Positions 1-6,185 of a stretch of DNA of 7,100 nucleotides are shown piece by piece. How positions within the stretch are numbered: position 1 is the stretch's first letter; the number at the start of each line of letters is the position of its first letter. Under the pieces are notes generated by a model. It worked only from the letters and a program-made list of their open reading frames with translations. It was not told the origin of the DNA and did not search any database. The stretch comes from an uncultured Clostridia bacterium. Its GTDB lineage: Bacteria; Bacillota; Clostridia; Oscillospirales; Acutalibacteraceae. The stretch is taken from NCBI GenBank assembly GCA_947302895.1, contig CAMYWU010000078.1, positions 1 through 7,100 of the forward strand. The letters run 5' to 3'. The position numbers were made by a program, and so were the translations under genes.

Positions 1-121
1 CGTTTACCTCATACATCGCCTCGTTTGCAAGCGCATCATTTTTTGCAAATGCGCTCAAAGGAGTGCAAACAGAAATAATCAATATATTAAAAGAAAGAAA
101 AAATGCAAGAAGCTTTTTCAT
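1..121 (-). CDS. Secreted protein of unknown function, N-terminal part only
   Basis: An open frame begins with ATG at 121-119 and runs off the left edge, giving 40 residues. It starts MKKLL, continues with a hydrophobic stretch (AFFLSFNILIISVCTPL, residues 6-22) and then SAFA before KND. This is a textbook Sec signal peptide with a likely signal peptidase I site after residue 26 (AxA-type, S-A-F-A). A lipoprotein is less likely, because the residue before the only Cys (residue 19) is Val, which does not fit a lipobox. A weak ribosome site (AGGTG, 8 nt upstream) and an AT-rich promoter region precede it. The visible mature part (KNDALANEAMYEVN) is too short to assign a family. It is transcribed divergently from the phosphoesterase-like gene. 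The frame and signal peptide are seen directly; export is inferred from them. Confidence 0.75.
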   Translation of the reverse strand, partial: MKKLLAFFLSFNILIISVCTPLSAFAKNDALANEAMYEVN

Positions 122-125
122 ATAC

Positions 126-154
126 TTGACACCTACCGCATTAAAATATATTAT
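126..154 (+). promoter_or_regulatory. Sigma-A-type promoter for the phosphoesterase-like gene
   Basis: A perfect -35 box TTGACA (126-131) is followed after 17 nt by TATTAT (149-154), a 5/6 match to the -10 consensus. A perfect TATAAT also lies at 152-157 but would need a 20-nt spacer. Transcription would start near 161 and leave a leader of about 50 nt. The gene's ribosome site is GAGGAG at 204-209, 5 nt before the ATG. The -35 box begins only 4 bp from the start codon of the divergent secreted-protein gene. Confidence 0.65.
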
Positions 155-178
155 AATATTAACACATCAATTTGTAGA
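150..178 (-). promoter_or_regulatory. Possible promoter for the secreted-protein gene, overlapping the divergent one
   Basis: On the minus strand TATAAT (150-155) is preceded, with a 17-nt spacer, by TCTACA (173-178), a 4/6 match to the -35 consensus. The -10 region physically overlaps the -10 region of the plus-strand promoter, so the two polymerases could compete. The very AT-rich sequence gives several alternative -10 placements, so the exact boxes are uncertain. Confidence 0.4.
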
Positions 179-214
179 ATAAAAGAGTAATTTTTATTTT
201 TTTGAGGAGAAACT

Positions 215-886
215 ATGATATATATAACCGGAGATACCCACGGCGATATCGGCTTTTTCAAAAGCCCTGCGCTAAAAAAGCTGACGGAAGACGATACTCT
301 TATTATCTGCGGAGATTTCGGCTTTTTATGGGACGGAAGCGATAAAGAAAAAAAGGCGCTTGAAGCGCTTAAAAAGAAGAAATATACTATTTGCTTTTTA
401 GACGGCGCCCACGAAAACTATGATATGCTAAGCGCATATAAGCCATACAGATTCAAGGGCGGAAACGCAAACAAGATTGCAGATAATATCTTCCGTCTTT
501 TAAGGGGAGAGATTTTCACCTTTGAAAAGAAAACCTTTTTCTGTATGGGCGGCGGCGAAAGCGAGGACGCTTATATGCGAACCGAGGGCGAAAGCTGGTG
601 GAAGGAGGAAATGCCCTCCTCCGAGGAGCTTTTAAACGGCGCAAAAAATCTTAAGGATGCGGAATATAAGGTTGACTATGTTTTAACCTATGAAGCTCCC
701 GCACTTGCAAAGGATTTCATCAGGCTTCATTCGCATAAGGAAATGCACTTAACTCCTCTGAACACCTATCTCCAGGAGCTTATGAAGAGCGTTGAATATG
801 AGCATTGGTTCTTCGGCTCGCTTCATATGGATTTGAACATCAGCAAAAAGATGACAGCAGTATTTAATGAGGTAATAAAATTGTGA
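215..886 (+). CDS. Metallophosphoesterase-like protein with a degenerate second metal site
   Basis: This is a 223-residue cytoplasmic protein with no signal peptide or membrane segment. It has the calcineurin-like metallophosphoesterase layout: motif I GDTHGD (residues 6-11), motif II GDFGFLW (33-39), a motif III position reading DGAHEN (63-68), a motif IV position reading LTYEAP (157-162) and a motif V position reading FGSLHMD (200-206). Usual family members carry GNHE, THxP and GHxH at the last three positions. Here Asn is Ala65, the motif IV His is Tyr159 and the first His of GHxH is Ser202. D7, H9, D34 and H204, the expected site-1 ligands, remain, and H66 of motif III is kept. A two-metal phosphodiesterase or phosphatase reaction is therefore doubtful; a one-metal or binding role is possible. 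The start is supported by GAGGAG 5 nt upstream. It is a single gene with its own promoter, convergent with gdhA. The fold call is confident; substrate and activity are unknown. Confidence 0.85.
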   Translation: MIYITGDTHGDIGFFKSPALKKLTEDDTLIICGDFGFLWDGSDKEKKALEALKKKKYTICFLDGAHENYDMLSAYKPYRFKGGNANKIADNIFRLLRGEIFTFEKKTFFCMGGGESEDAYMRTEGESWWKEEMPSSEELLNGAKNLKDAEYKVDYVLTYEAPALAKDFIRLHSHKEMHLTPLNTYLQELMKSVEYEHWFFGSLHMDLNISKKMTAVFNEVIKL

Positions 887-907
887 TTTGCCTTGCAAAT
901 CACAATT
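879..907 (-). terminator. Perfect 13-bp hairpin over the phosphoesterase stop codon; minus-strand terminator-like
   Basis: Arms 879-891 and 895-907 are perfect reverse complements around a 3-nt loop (CTT). The left arm contains the TGA stop at 884-886. Read on the minus strand, the helix runs into TTTTATT, so it could stop transcripts reading through from gdhA before they become antisense to the phosphoesterase gene. On the plus strand no long T-run follows the helix, so it looks more like an mRNA 3'-end structure there. The hairpin is seen; its function is inferred. Confidence 0.5.
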
Positions 908-909
908 CA

Positions 910-1002
910 GTGTGAAGAGTGGAGAGCGGAGTTATGGTTACTCGCTGCGCTCGAACAATTAATTATAATCTTAGCAATGCGACCCGAAACTCCACTCTAC
1001 AC
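910..1002 (+). repeat. Palindromic intergenic repeat, copy A
   Basis: This is the first of three related elements (also 5046-5156 and 6729-6842). The conserved core begins GGTTACTCGCT at 936 and continues through GCGCTCGAACAAT (947-959); further on, GCGACCC (979-985) matches the other half of the core. The outer arms are 910-933 and 988-1002; they pair through GTGxAGAGTGGAG on the left and CTCCACTCTACAC on the right, with a 7-nt insertion in the left arm. The arm sequence differs from that of copies B and C although the core is shared. Read in the plus direction, the core has the same orientation relative to the upstream gene as in the other two copies. No transposase or open frame lies inside. 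Confidence 0.7.
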
Positions 1003-1019
1003 CCTCCAAACTTCAAACT

Positions 1020-1058
1020 AAAAAAGTAACGGCATCTTTCGATGCCGTTATATTTTTT
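1020..1058. terminator. Bidirectional intrinsic terminator shared by gdhA and the convergent gene
   Basis: A perfect 10-bp stem (1027-1036 with 1041-1050) encloses a 4-nt loop that reads GAAA on the minus strand. A C and then six T's (1025-1020) follow the helix on the minus strand, and TATTTTTTAG follows it on the plus strand. It begins just past the gdhA stop codon, so it ends gdhA transcripts and can also stop plus-strand transcripts that pass copy A. Confidence 0.9.
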
Positions 1059-2406
1059 AGTAAATACCCTGCTCGAGCATTGCCTGGGCAACCTTCTCGA
1101 AGCCTGCGATATTTGCGCCTGCAACAAGGTCGTAGCCAAGACCGTACTTCTCAGCAGCTTCCATTGAATTATTATGGATATCAATCATTGCCTGATGAAG
1201 TCTTGCATCAACTTCCTCAGCAGTCCAGCTGAGACGAGCGCTGTTCTGGCTCATTTCAAGACCTGATGTGCAAACGCCGCCTGCGTTAACAGCCTTTGAA
1301 GGAGCAATGATAACGCCTTCGGTTTCTCTGAAGAGGTCGAATGCATCCTCAGTTGTTGGCATATTTGCAACCTCGATATAATACTTGGTTCCGTTTGCAA
1401 TAATCTTCTTTGCTTCCTCAAGAGTTACCTCGTTCTGAGTTGCGCAAGGCATTGCAACATCAACCTTAACGCCCCAGGGCTTTTCGCCTGCATGGAATTC
1501 GCAGCCGAACTTATCAGCATAATCCTGAGCCTTATCCCTGCCCGATGCTCTCATCTCAAGCATAAAGTTGAGCTTTTCCTCGGTTGTAATTCCTTCGGGA
1601 TCATAAACATATCCGTCGGGACCTGAAATTGTTACAGCCTTACCGCCGAGCTCTGCAATCTTCTTTGCAGCGCCCCATGCAACATTACCAAAGCCGGAAA
1701 GAGCAAAGGTTTTGCCCTTGATATCATCGTTTTCATGCTTGAATACTTCGCAAGCATAGTAAACTGCGCCGAAGCCTGTTGCCTCAGGTCTGATAAGCGA
1801 ACCGCCGTATGTAAGTCCCTTACCTGTTAAAACGCCGTTTCTGAAAGAATCGGTTATTCTCTTATACTGTCCGAAAAGGAAGCCGATTTCTCTTCCGCCA
1901 ACGCCGATATCGCCTGCGGGAACGTCCACATCAGGACCGATATGACGATAAAGCTCTGTCATAAATGCCTGGCAGAAACGCATAATTTCGCCATCGCTCT
2001 TTCCTCTCGGGTCGAAATCAGAGCCGCCTTTACCGCCGCCCATCGGAAGTCCTGTTAATGAATTCTTAAATGTCTGCTCAAATCCAAGGAAATAAATAAC
2101 CGAAGGATTAACTGTGGGATGGAAACGAAGTCCTCCCTTGTAGGGGCCGATAGCAGAGTTGAACTGAACACGGTAGCCTCTGTTTATCTGAGTTTTACCC
2201 TCATCGTCAACCCATGCAATACGGAAGGTGATGAATCTTTCAGCCTCAACCATTCTGCCGAGAATGTCGTATTTCTCATACTCGGGATGTTCTGCAACAA
2301 CCTTGTCGAGAGAACCCAAAACCTCTTTAACAGTCTGAATAAACTCGGGTTTTTCAGCATCTCTCTTCTCAACAGTCGCAATAACTCTTTCAATGTACTC
2401 GTTCAA
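1057..2406 (-). CDS. gdhA: Glutamate dehydrogenase, hexameric, probably NAD-specific
   Basis: This cytosolic enzyme interconverts glutamate and 2-oxoglutarate plus ammonia, linking amino-acid fermentation or nitrogen assimilation to central carbon. The product is 449 residues, the usual size of the hexameric class. Counting from the TTG start, key residues fall where expected for the Clostridium symbiosum enzyme, offset by about one: K90 in GPYKGGLRFHP, K114 in EQTFKNS, the catalytic-region K126 in MGGGKGGSDFDP and D166 in PAGDIGVGG. The nucleotide-binding SGFGNVAWGAA (residues 237-247) is followed by a strand ending ISGPDG, which resembles the NAD-dependent clostridial enzyme as I remember it; cofactor choice is an inference. 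The preferred start is TTG at 2406-2404, because AAGGAG lies 8 nt upstream; a GTG at 2415-2413 overlaps that ribosome site. It has its own promoter and a strong terminator, so it is monocistronic and not part of the clp operon. Confidence 0.96.
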   Translation of the reverse strand: MNEYIERVIATVEKRDAEKPEFIQTVKEVLGSLDKVVAEHPEYEKYDILGRMVEAERFITFRIAWVDDEGKTQINRGYRVQFNSAIGPYKGGLRFHPTVNPSVIYFLGFEQTFKNSLTGLPMGGGKGGSDFDPRGKSDGEIMRFCQAFMTELYRHIGPDVDVPAGDIGVGGREIGFLFGQYKRITDSFRNGVLTGKGLTYGGSLIRPEATGFGAVYYACEVFKHENDDIKGKTFALSGFGNVAWGAAKKIAELGGKAVTISGPDGYVYDPEGITTEEKLNFMLEMRASGRDKAQDYADKFGCEFHAGEKPWGVKVDVAMPCATQNEVTLEEAKKIIANGTKYYIEVANMPTTEDAFDLFRETEGVIIAPSKAVNAGGVCTSGLEMSQNSARLSWTAEEVDARLHQAMIDIHNNSMEAAEKYGLGYDLVAGANIAGFEKVAQAMLEQGIY

Positions 2407-2414
2407 AAGTATCA

Positions 2415-2420
2415 CTCCTT
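2415..2420 (-). promoter_or_regulatory. Ribosome binding site that fixes the TTG start of gdhA
   Basis: On the minus strand AAGGAG (2420-2415) is followed by 8 nt and then TTG (2406-2404). The only in-frame alternative nearby, GTG at 2415-2413, shares a base with the ribosome site and so has no usable spacing. The TTG start gives MNEYIERV, similar to the N-terminus of clostridial homologues. Confidence 0.8.
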
Positions 2421-2447
2421 ATTTAGTTTTTATAATTAGGCAATAAT

Positions 2448-2476
2448 ATTCTAATCCCATTTTTTTACATTGTCAA
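2448..2476 (-). promoter_or_regulatory. Sigma-A-type promoter of gdhA
   Basis: On the minus strand a perfect TTGACA (2476-2471) is followed after exactly 17 nt by TAGAAT (2453-2448), a 5/6 match to TATAAT. Transcription would start near 2441, giving a leader of about 35 nt. No CtsR-type operator (tandem GGTCAAA) is seen around it, so gdhA is not expected to share heat-shock control with clpC. Confidence 0.8.
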
Positions 2477-2530
2477 TAAAATATGTAAAAAACATAAAAT
2501 ATACGCATATAAAAAATATTCACTGAGCAA

Positions 2531-2565
2531 AAGCGTATACAGGGGTCAGACCCCTGTATACGCTT
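2531..2565 (-). terminator. Perfect 16-bp palindrome after clpC; probable operon terminator
   Basis: Arms 2531-2546 and 2550-2565 are perfect reverse complements around CAG; the apex reads GGGGTCAGACCCC. Flanks extend the pairing imperfectly (CACTGAGCA at 2521 against TGCTGAGTG at 2571, one mismatch). On the minus strand the helix ends in TTTT and an AT-rich stretch follows, so it is a plausible but weak-tailed terminator for the ctsR-mcsA-mcsB-clpC transcript. The exact symmetry also resembles REP-type repeats, so it may be a mobile palindrome reused as a terminator. Confidence 0.6.
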
Positions 2566-2587
2566 CTGTCTGCTGAGTGCTGCGTGC

Positions 2588-5023
2588 TTACGCAACGTCG
2601 TCGAACTTAAACTCGCCGTCCGTGAAATCAACGGTACATTTTGAATTTGGTTTGATTTTTTCTTCAAGAATAAGCTCGCTCAGAGCGTCTTCAATTTTGG
2701 ACTGGATTGCTCTTCGAAGCGGTCTTGCGCCGTATACCTTATCAAAGCCCTCTTTTGCAAGCTCGTCAATTGCGGCATCCGTGAAATCAAGCTCAATATC
2801 CATATCCTTAACTCTCTTTTTAAGAGTTTCAAGCATTCTCTTTGCGATTTCCTTGATATCATCCTCTTCAAGCTGATTGAAAACGATAATCTCATCAAGT
2901 CTGTTGAGAAATTCGGGCTTAAAGGTTTTCTTCAAATCGCCCATAACAAGCTCTTCAATGCTCTTGTTTTCATCGCTTTCGCCTCCGAAGCCGAGAGCTT
3001 GCCTCTGCTCGGTTATCTTTGAAGCGCCAACATTTGAGGTCATTATTATAATCGCATTTTTAAAGGATACCTTTCTTCCCTGGGAATCGGTTAAAACGCC
3101 GTCCTCAAGAATCTGGAGAAGCATATTAAAAACATCGGGATGAGCCTTTTCAATTTCGTCGAAAAGAACAACGCTGTATGGCTTGCGGCGAATCTTTTCG
3201 GTGAGCTGACCGCCCTCATCAAAGCCAACATAACCCGGGGGCGAACCGATGAGCTTTGAAACCGTATGCTTTTCCATATATTCGCTCATATCAAGCTTTA
3301 TTATTGCATTCTCATCGCCAAACATAGCCTCGGCAAGAGTTTTGCAAAGCTCTGTTTTGCCAACGCCCGTGGGTCCGAGGAAGATGAACGAGCCAATGGG
3401 ACGGTTTGGATTTTTGAGCCCGACTCTGCCCCTTCTTATTGCCTTTGCAATTGATTTAACCGCTTTATCCTGTCCTACTATTCTCTTATGAAGAATCTCT
3501 TCCATATTGAGAAGTCTTTCGCTCTCCTCTTTGGTAAGCTGGCTTACGGGAATACCCGTCCAGCTTGAAACAACCGCCGCAATTTCATCGGTTGTTACAG
3601 ATTTAACATCGTGGGAAGAAGCGTTTTTCCACTTATCCTTTTCGCCTGCAAGCAGCTCTTTAAGCTGATTTTGCTTATCACGGAACTTTGCAGCCGATTC
3701 AAAATCCTGCGAGGTTATTGCCGATTGCTTTTCCTGCTCAAGGCGCTTGATTTCCTCCTCCATATCCTTTAAGTTCTGGGGAAGGGTCTGAGCGTTAAGA
3801 CGAACAACCGAAGCCGCCTCGTCAATACAGTCTATCGCCTTATCGGGAAGGTATCTGTCGGCAATATATCTTGAGCTCATTTTAACTGCGCTTTCAATTG
3901 CCTCATCGGTTATCTTAACCTTATGATGAGCCTCGTATCTGTCTCTGAGCCCTTTAAGAATTTCAATTGCTTCCTCCTCAGTTGGCTCGCCAACGCTTAC
4001 GGGCTGAAAACGTCTTTCAAGAGCTGCATCCTTTTCGATATTCTTTCTGTATTCATCAATCGTTGTTGCGCCGATAACCTGGATTTCTCCCCTTGCAAGC
4101 GAGGGCTTTAGAATATTTGCCGCATCAACTGCGCCCTCCGCTGCGCCTGCACCGATGATTGTATGAACCTCATCAATAAAGAGGATAACCTCCTTTGCAT
4201 CACGAACCTCATCCATTGCCTTTTTGATTCGTTCCTCAAAATCGCCCCTGTATTTTGTTCCTGCAACCATTGAAGTTAAATCAAGCGCAATGATTTTCTT
4301 GTTTCTCAGAAGCTCGGGAACCTCATCGGAAACAATCTTAAGCGCAAGTCCCTCTGCAATAGCGGTTTTGCCGACTCCGGGCTCACCGATTAAGCAGGGG
4401 TTATTTTTATTCCTGCGTGATAAAATCTGAATAACCCTCTGAATCTCCTTTTCCCTGCCGATAACGGGGTCTATTTTTCCCTGCTTTGCAAGCTCGGTTA
4501 AATCCTTGCCGAATTCATCAAGGGTCGGAGTTTTGCTCTTTCCTTTTTTGCCCTGTTTTGATGAATGACGCTCGTCGGTTTCGCCGTTTCCTATTGAAGA
4601 AGCAAGCTCGTCAAGAAGCGAATTTTCGTCAACGCCGAGCTCGTTTATGAACTTAACGGCATATGAATCAGTTTCTTTAACAAGCGAAATAAGCAGGTGC
4701 TCCGTTCCAACAAAGGAATGGCTCATTCCTCTTGCAATCTGGAAGGAAAGCTCAATAATTCTCTTTGAACGTGGAGTGAAATCATCGGGTGAAAGACGGG
4801 TTGGTTTTCCGCTTCCGATTTGCTCTCTGATCAGCTCATCAACCTGCTCAGGAGTTATTCCCTTTTCGTTCAGGGCTGCCGCACCAAGCCCCGTTCCCTC
4901 TTTTAATAATCCGTATAAAATATGCTCGCTGCCGATATAATTATGACCGTAGTTTTCAGCAGCCTTTATTGCAAGGTTTAATACCTCGTTTGCCTTTTGT
5001 GTGAAAGAATTGAATCTATACAT
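2588..5023 (-). CDS. clpC: ClpC, AAA+ unfoldase of the ClpCP protease
   Basis: ClpC unfolds proteins with ATP and feeds them to the ClpP peptidase in the cytosol. The 811 residues match the usual length of about 810. Domains in order are: two Clp-N repeats (about 1-145), AAA1 with Walker A GEPGVGKT (213-220), pore loop KYRGDFEER (257-265) and Walker B LFIDE (281-285); a middle domain with a UVR-like segment [14 protein letters not shown] (438-451); and AAA2 with Walker A GPTGVGKT (550-557), pore loop GSPPGYVG (593-600), Walker B LFDE (620-623), the arginine-finger segment FLNRLD (705-710) and sensor 2 GARPLRR (765-771). LGF at 677-679 sits where the ClpP-docking loop of ClpC proteins lies. 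GSEH (Glu33) and GTEH (Glu108) match the glutamates that read phosphoarginine in Bacillus ClpC. The start ATG has AAAGGAGG 9 nt upstream. It is the last gene of the ctsR operon, separated from mcsB by repeat copy B. Nothing in it looks broken. Confidence 0.98.
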   Translation of the reverse strand: MYRFNSFTQKANEVLNLAIKAAENYGHNYIGSEHILYGLLKEGTGLGAAALNEKGITPEQVDELIREQIGSGKPTRLSPDDFTPRSKRIIELSFQIARGMSHSFVGTEHLLISLVKETDSYAVKFINELGVDENSLLDELASSIGNGETDERHSSKQGKKGKSKTPTLDEFGKDLTELAKQGKIDPVIGREKEIQRVIQILSRRNKNNPCLIGEPGVGKTAIAEGLALKIVSDEVPELLRNKKIIALDLTSMVAGTKYRGDFEERIKKAMDEVRDAKEVILFIDEVHTIIGAGAAEGAVDAANILKPSLARGEIQVIGATTIDEYRKNIEKDAALERRFQPVSVGEPTEEEAIEILKGLRDRYEAHHKVKITDEAIESAVKMSSRYIADRYLPDKAIDCIDEAASVVRLNAQTLPQNLKDMEEEIKRLEQEKQSAITSQDFESAAKFRDKQNQLKELLAGEKDKWKNASSHDVKSVTTDEIAAVVSSWTGIPVSQLTKEESERLLNMEEILHKRIVGQDKAVKSIAKAIRRGRVGLKNPNRPIGSFIFLGPTGVGKTELCKTLAEAMFGDENAIIKLDMSEYMEKHTVSKLIGSPPGYVGFDEGGQLTEKIRRKPYSVVLFDEIEKAHPDVFNMLLQILEDGVLTDSQGRKVSFKNAIIIMTSNVGASKITEQRQALGFGGESDENKSIEELVMGDLKKTFKPEFLNRLDEIIVFNQLEEDDIKEIAKRMLETLKKRVKDMDIELDFTDAAIDELAKEGFDKVYGARPLRRAIQSKIEDALSELILEEKIKPNSKCTVDFTDGEFKFDDVA

Positions 5024-5045
5024 AGTAATCGTCCTCCTTTATAAG

Positions 5046-5156
5046 TTGCGCGCTGCGCGCCATGCGTTGCACGTTGTCGGGTGCTGCGCACAGCAATTTA
5101 TTATTGTTCGAGCGAAGCGAGTAACCTAAAACGCACAACGCATGGCGCAGAACACA
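5046..5156 (-). repeat. Palindromic intergenic repeat, copy B, inside the operon between mcsB and clpC
   Basis: Outer arms 5059-5075 and 5130-5146 are inverted repeats matching at 15 of 17 positions. The core at 5099-5126 matches copy C (6782-6809) at 26 of 28 positions. Between left arm and core there is a small extra palindrome (TGCTGCGCACAGCA, 5082-5095). The left end carries GCGCGC-T-GCGCGC (5048-5060), just upstream of the clpC ribosome site. On the minus strand the core reads GGTTACTCGCT in the direction of transcription. The element must be transcribed if clpC is expressed from the ctsR promoter; I see no convincing promoter within it. Confidence 0.75.
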
Positions 5157-5160
5157 AAAC

Positions 5161-5184
5161 GAATAAATCGCTTACGATTTATTC
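5161..5184 (-). other. Perfect 10-bp hairpin over the mcsB stop codon
   Basis: Arms 5161-5170 and 5175-5184 are exact reverse complements around a 4-nt loop, and the TAA stop (5181-5179) lies inside the stem. On the minus strand GTTTTG follows, so it could act as a weak attenuator ahead of clpC or as an mRNA-end stabiliser. The same arrangement, a stop-codon hairpin and then a palindromic repeat, occurs after the phosphoesterase gene. The structure is seen; its role is inferred. Confidence 0.5.
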
Positions 5185-6183
5185 AAGCTTTTCCCGAATA
5201 ATCTGCGCCCTGAGATTATCACACATTGATTGCGTCAGCTCTGCTTCGGCGCTGTCTATGAGGGATGCATTCTGTAAATCGAAAAGCATCTCCCCGATTG
5301 TTTTATATTCTATGTTGAAATATCCGAGCGAAACACCCAGACGAAGAAGCGAAAGGCTGTTTAAAAATTCATCGCCATCAAGCCTTCTTGCTGTTTTGAG
5401 TATGCCCAGAGTTCTGTATATTCTATCCTCAAATTCAATATTTTCTTTAAGCGCTTCTCTTGCCGCTCTTTCCTGCTTGACAATCTGGTCGCAGATTGCA
5501 TTAACATTATCAATAGCGCTTTTTTCGCTTATTCCAAGGGATACCTGGTTTGAAAGAATGAAGATATCCCCTGCGCCGCCCTTATACATCTCACGCAGCG
5601 AAAGACCGAGCTTGCCAACCATTGAGGAGAGTCGGTAGATTGAATTATTCTCCCTGAGCGCAGGCAGATGAAGCGCAAATGAAGCCTTAAGACCTGTTCC
5701 GAGATTAATCGGAGAAGCTGTTAAAAAGCCGAGTCTTTGCGAATATGCGAGCCTGAGAGAGGATATGAATATGTCATCAAGCTCGTTTGCCTTTTTGTAT
5801 GCCTCTTCAAGATTCTGACCTGCTTCAAATGCATTTATTCTGATATGGTCCTCCTCACAGAGCATAATTGAAACATCCTCGTTTTTCGATAGCATAAAAG
5901 ATGCCCACTCTTTGTTTTTTAAATGCTCCTTGCTGATTAACTGCCTTTCGCAGTATGATGCCGCTTTTGCGGTTTTTAAATCAGAAAGATTAATCATATC
6001 AAATTCATTTGCAAGCGCTGAGCTTTTTATTGCTGCAAAAAGCTTTTTTGAAACGCTCTTTCTTACCTCGGCGCTCATTCTCTCGGGAAAGGGCGCATCT
6101 GCAAGATTTCTTGCAAGTCTTATCTTTGAATAAAGCACAACATCCGAATTATTCCCGTCGCACTGATACCACTTACTTTCCAT
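5179..6183 (-). CDS. mcsB: McsB-family protein arginine kinase homologue with an altered active site
   Basis: McsB phosphorylates protein arginines, inactivating CtsR and marking proteins for ClpCP. This 334-residue product is somewhat shorter than the roughly 350-360 usual. Family signatures are clear: KIRLARN (20-26), CEEDHIRI (109-116), LTASPINLGTGLKASFALHLPAL (start 154, end 176), SNQVSLGISE (211-220) and QERAARE (237-243). Several residues expected for catalysis differ. The SRIR arginine is Lys20, the GTGLR arginine is Lys166 and the reactive Cys of TSCP is Ser157. The GEGSEA-type loop is three residues shorter, reading YKGGAGD (200-206) without its Glu. The C-terminal RDxxRA motif reads CDNLRA (321-326). 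R22, R115, R197 and E110/E111 are kept. Reduced or lost kinase activity is therefore suspected, but family membership is secure from sequence and position. The ATG follows the mcsA stop by 2 nt, with GAGGAGG inside the mcsA end, so the two are translationally coupled. Confidence 0.93.
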   Translation of the reverse strand: MESKWYQCDGNNSDVVLYSKIRLARNLADAPFPERMSAEVRKSVSKKLFAAIKSSALANEFDMINLSDLKTAKAASYCERQLISKEHLKNKEWASFMLSKNEDVSIMLCEEDHIRINAFEAGQNLEEAYKKANELDDIFISSLRLAYSQRLGFLTASPINLGTGLKASFALHLPALRENNSIYRLSSMVGKLGLSLREMYKGGAGDIFILSNQVSLGISEKSAIDNVNAICDQIVKQERAAREALKENIEFEDRIYRTLGILKTARRLDGDEFLNSLSLLRLGVSLGYFNIEYKTIGEMLFDLQNASLIDSAEAELTQSMCDNLRAQIIREKLE

Positions 6184-6185
6184 TC

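Noticed and set aside
1..121. Lipoprotein signal instead of a signal peptidase I site in the left-edge gene
   Set aside because: The residue before the only Cys is Val, which does not fit a lipobox, while SAFA at residues 23-26 is a good signal peptidase I site.
963..1184. 73-codon minus-strand frame across the gdhA 3' end and copy A
   Set aside because: It overlaps gdhA in another frame, runs through the terminator and the repeat, and has no ribosome site or recognisable domain.
2404..2415. GTG at 2415-2413 as the gdhA start, adding three residues
   Set aside because: It overlaps the AAGGAG ribosome site. The TTG at 2406-2404 has ideal 8-nt spacing and gives the family-like N-terminus.
2416..2530. 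CtsR operator upstream of gdhA
   Set aside because: No tandem GGTCAAA-like heptads were found on either strand; the region reads as an ordinary sigma-A promoter.
5041..5160. CRISPR array or insertion sequence at the operon gaps
   Set aside because: There is one palindromic unit per gap, with no regular spacers, no transposase and no clear target-site duplication.
5040..5178. Separate promoter for clpC within the gap after mcsB
   Set aside because: No -35/-10 pair with acceptable spacing stands out; the AT-rich core segment lacks a matching upstream box. A weak promoter cannot be excluded.
5081..5638. 185-codon open frame on the plus strand opposite mcsB
   Set aside because: It is antisense to a well-supported gene, rich in Ser/Leu/Arg as expected of a shadow frame, has no ribosome site and resembles no family I know.
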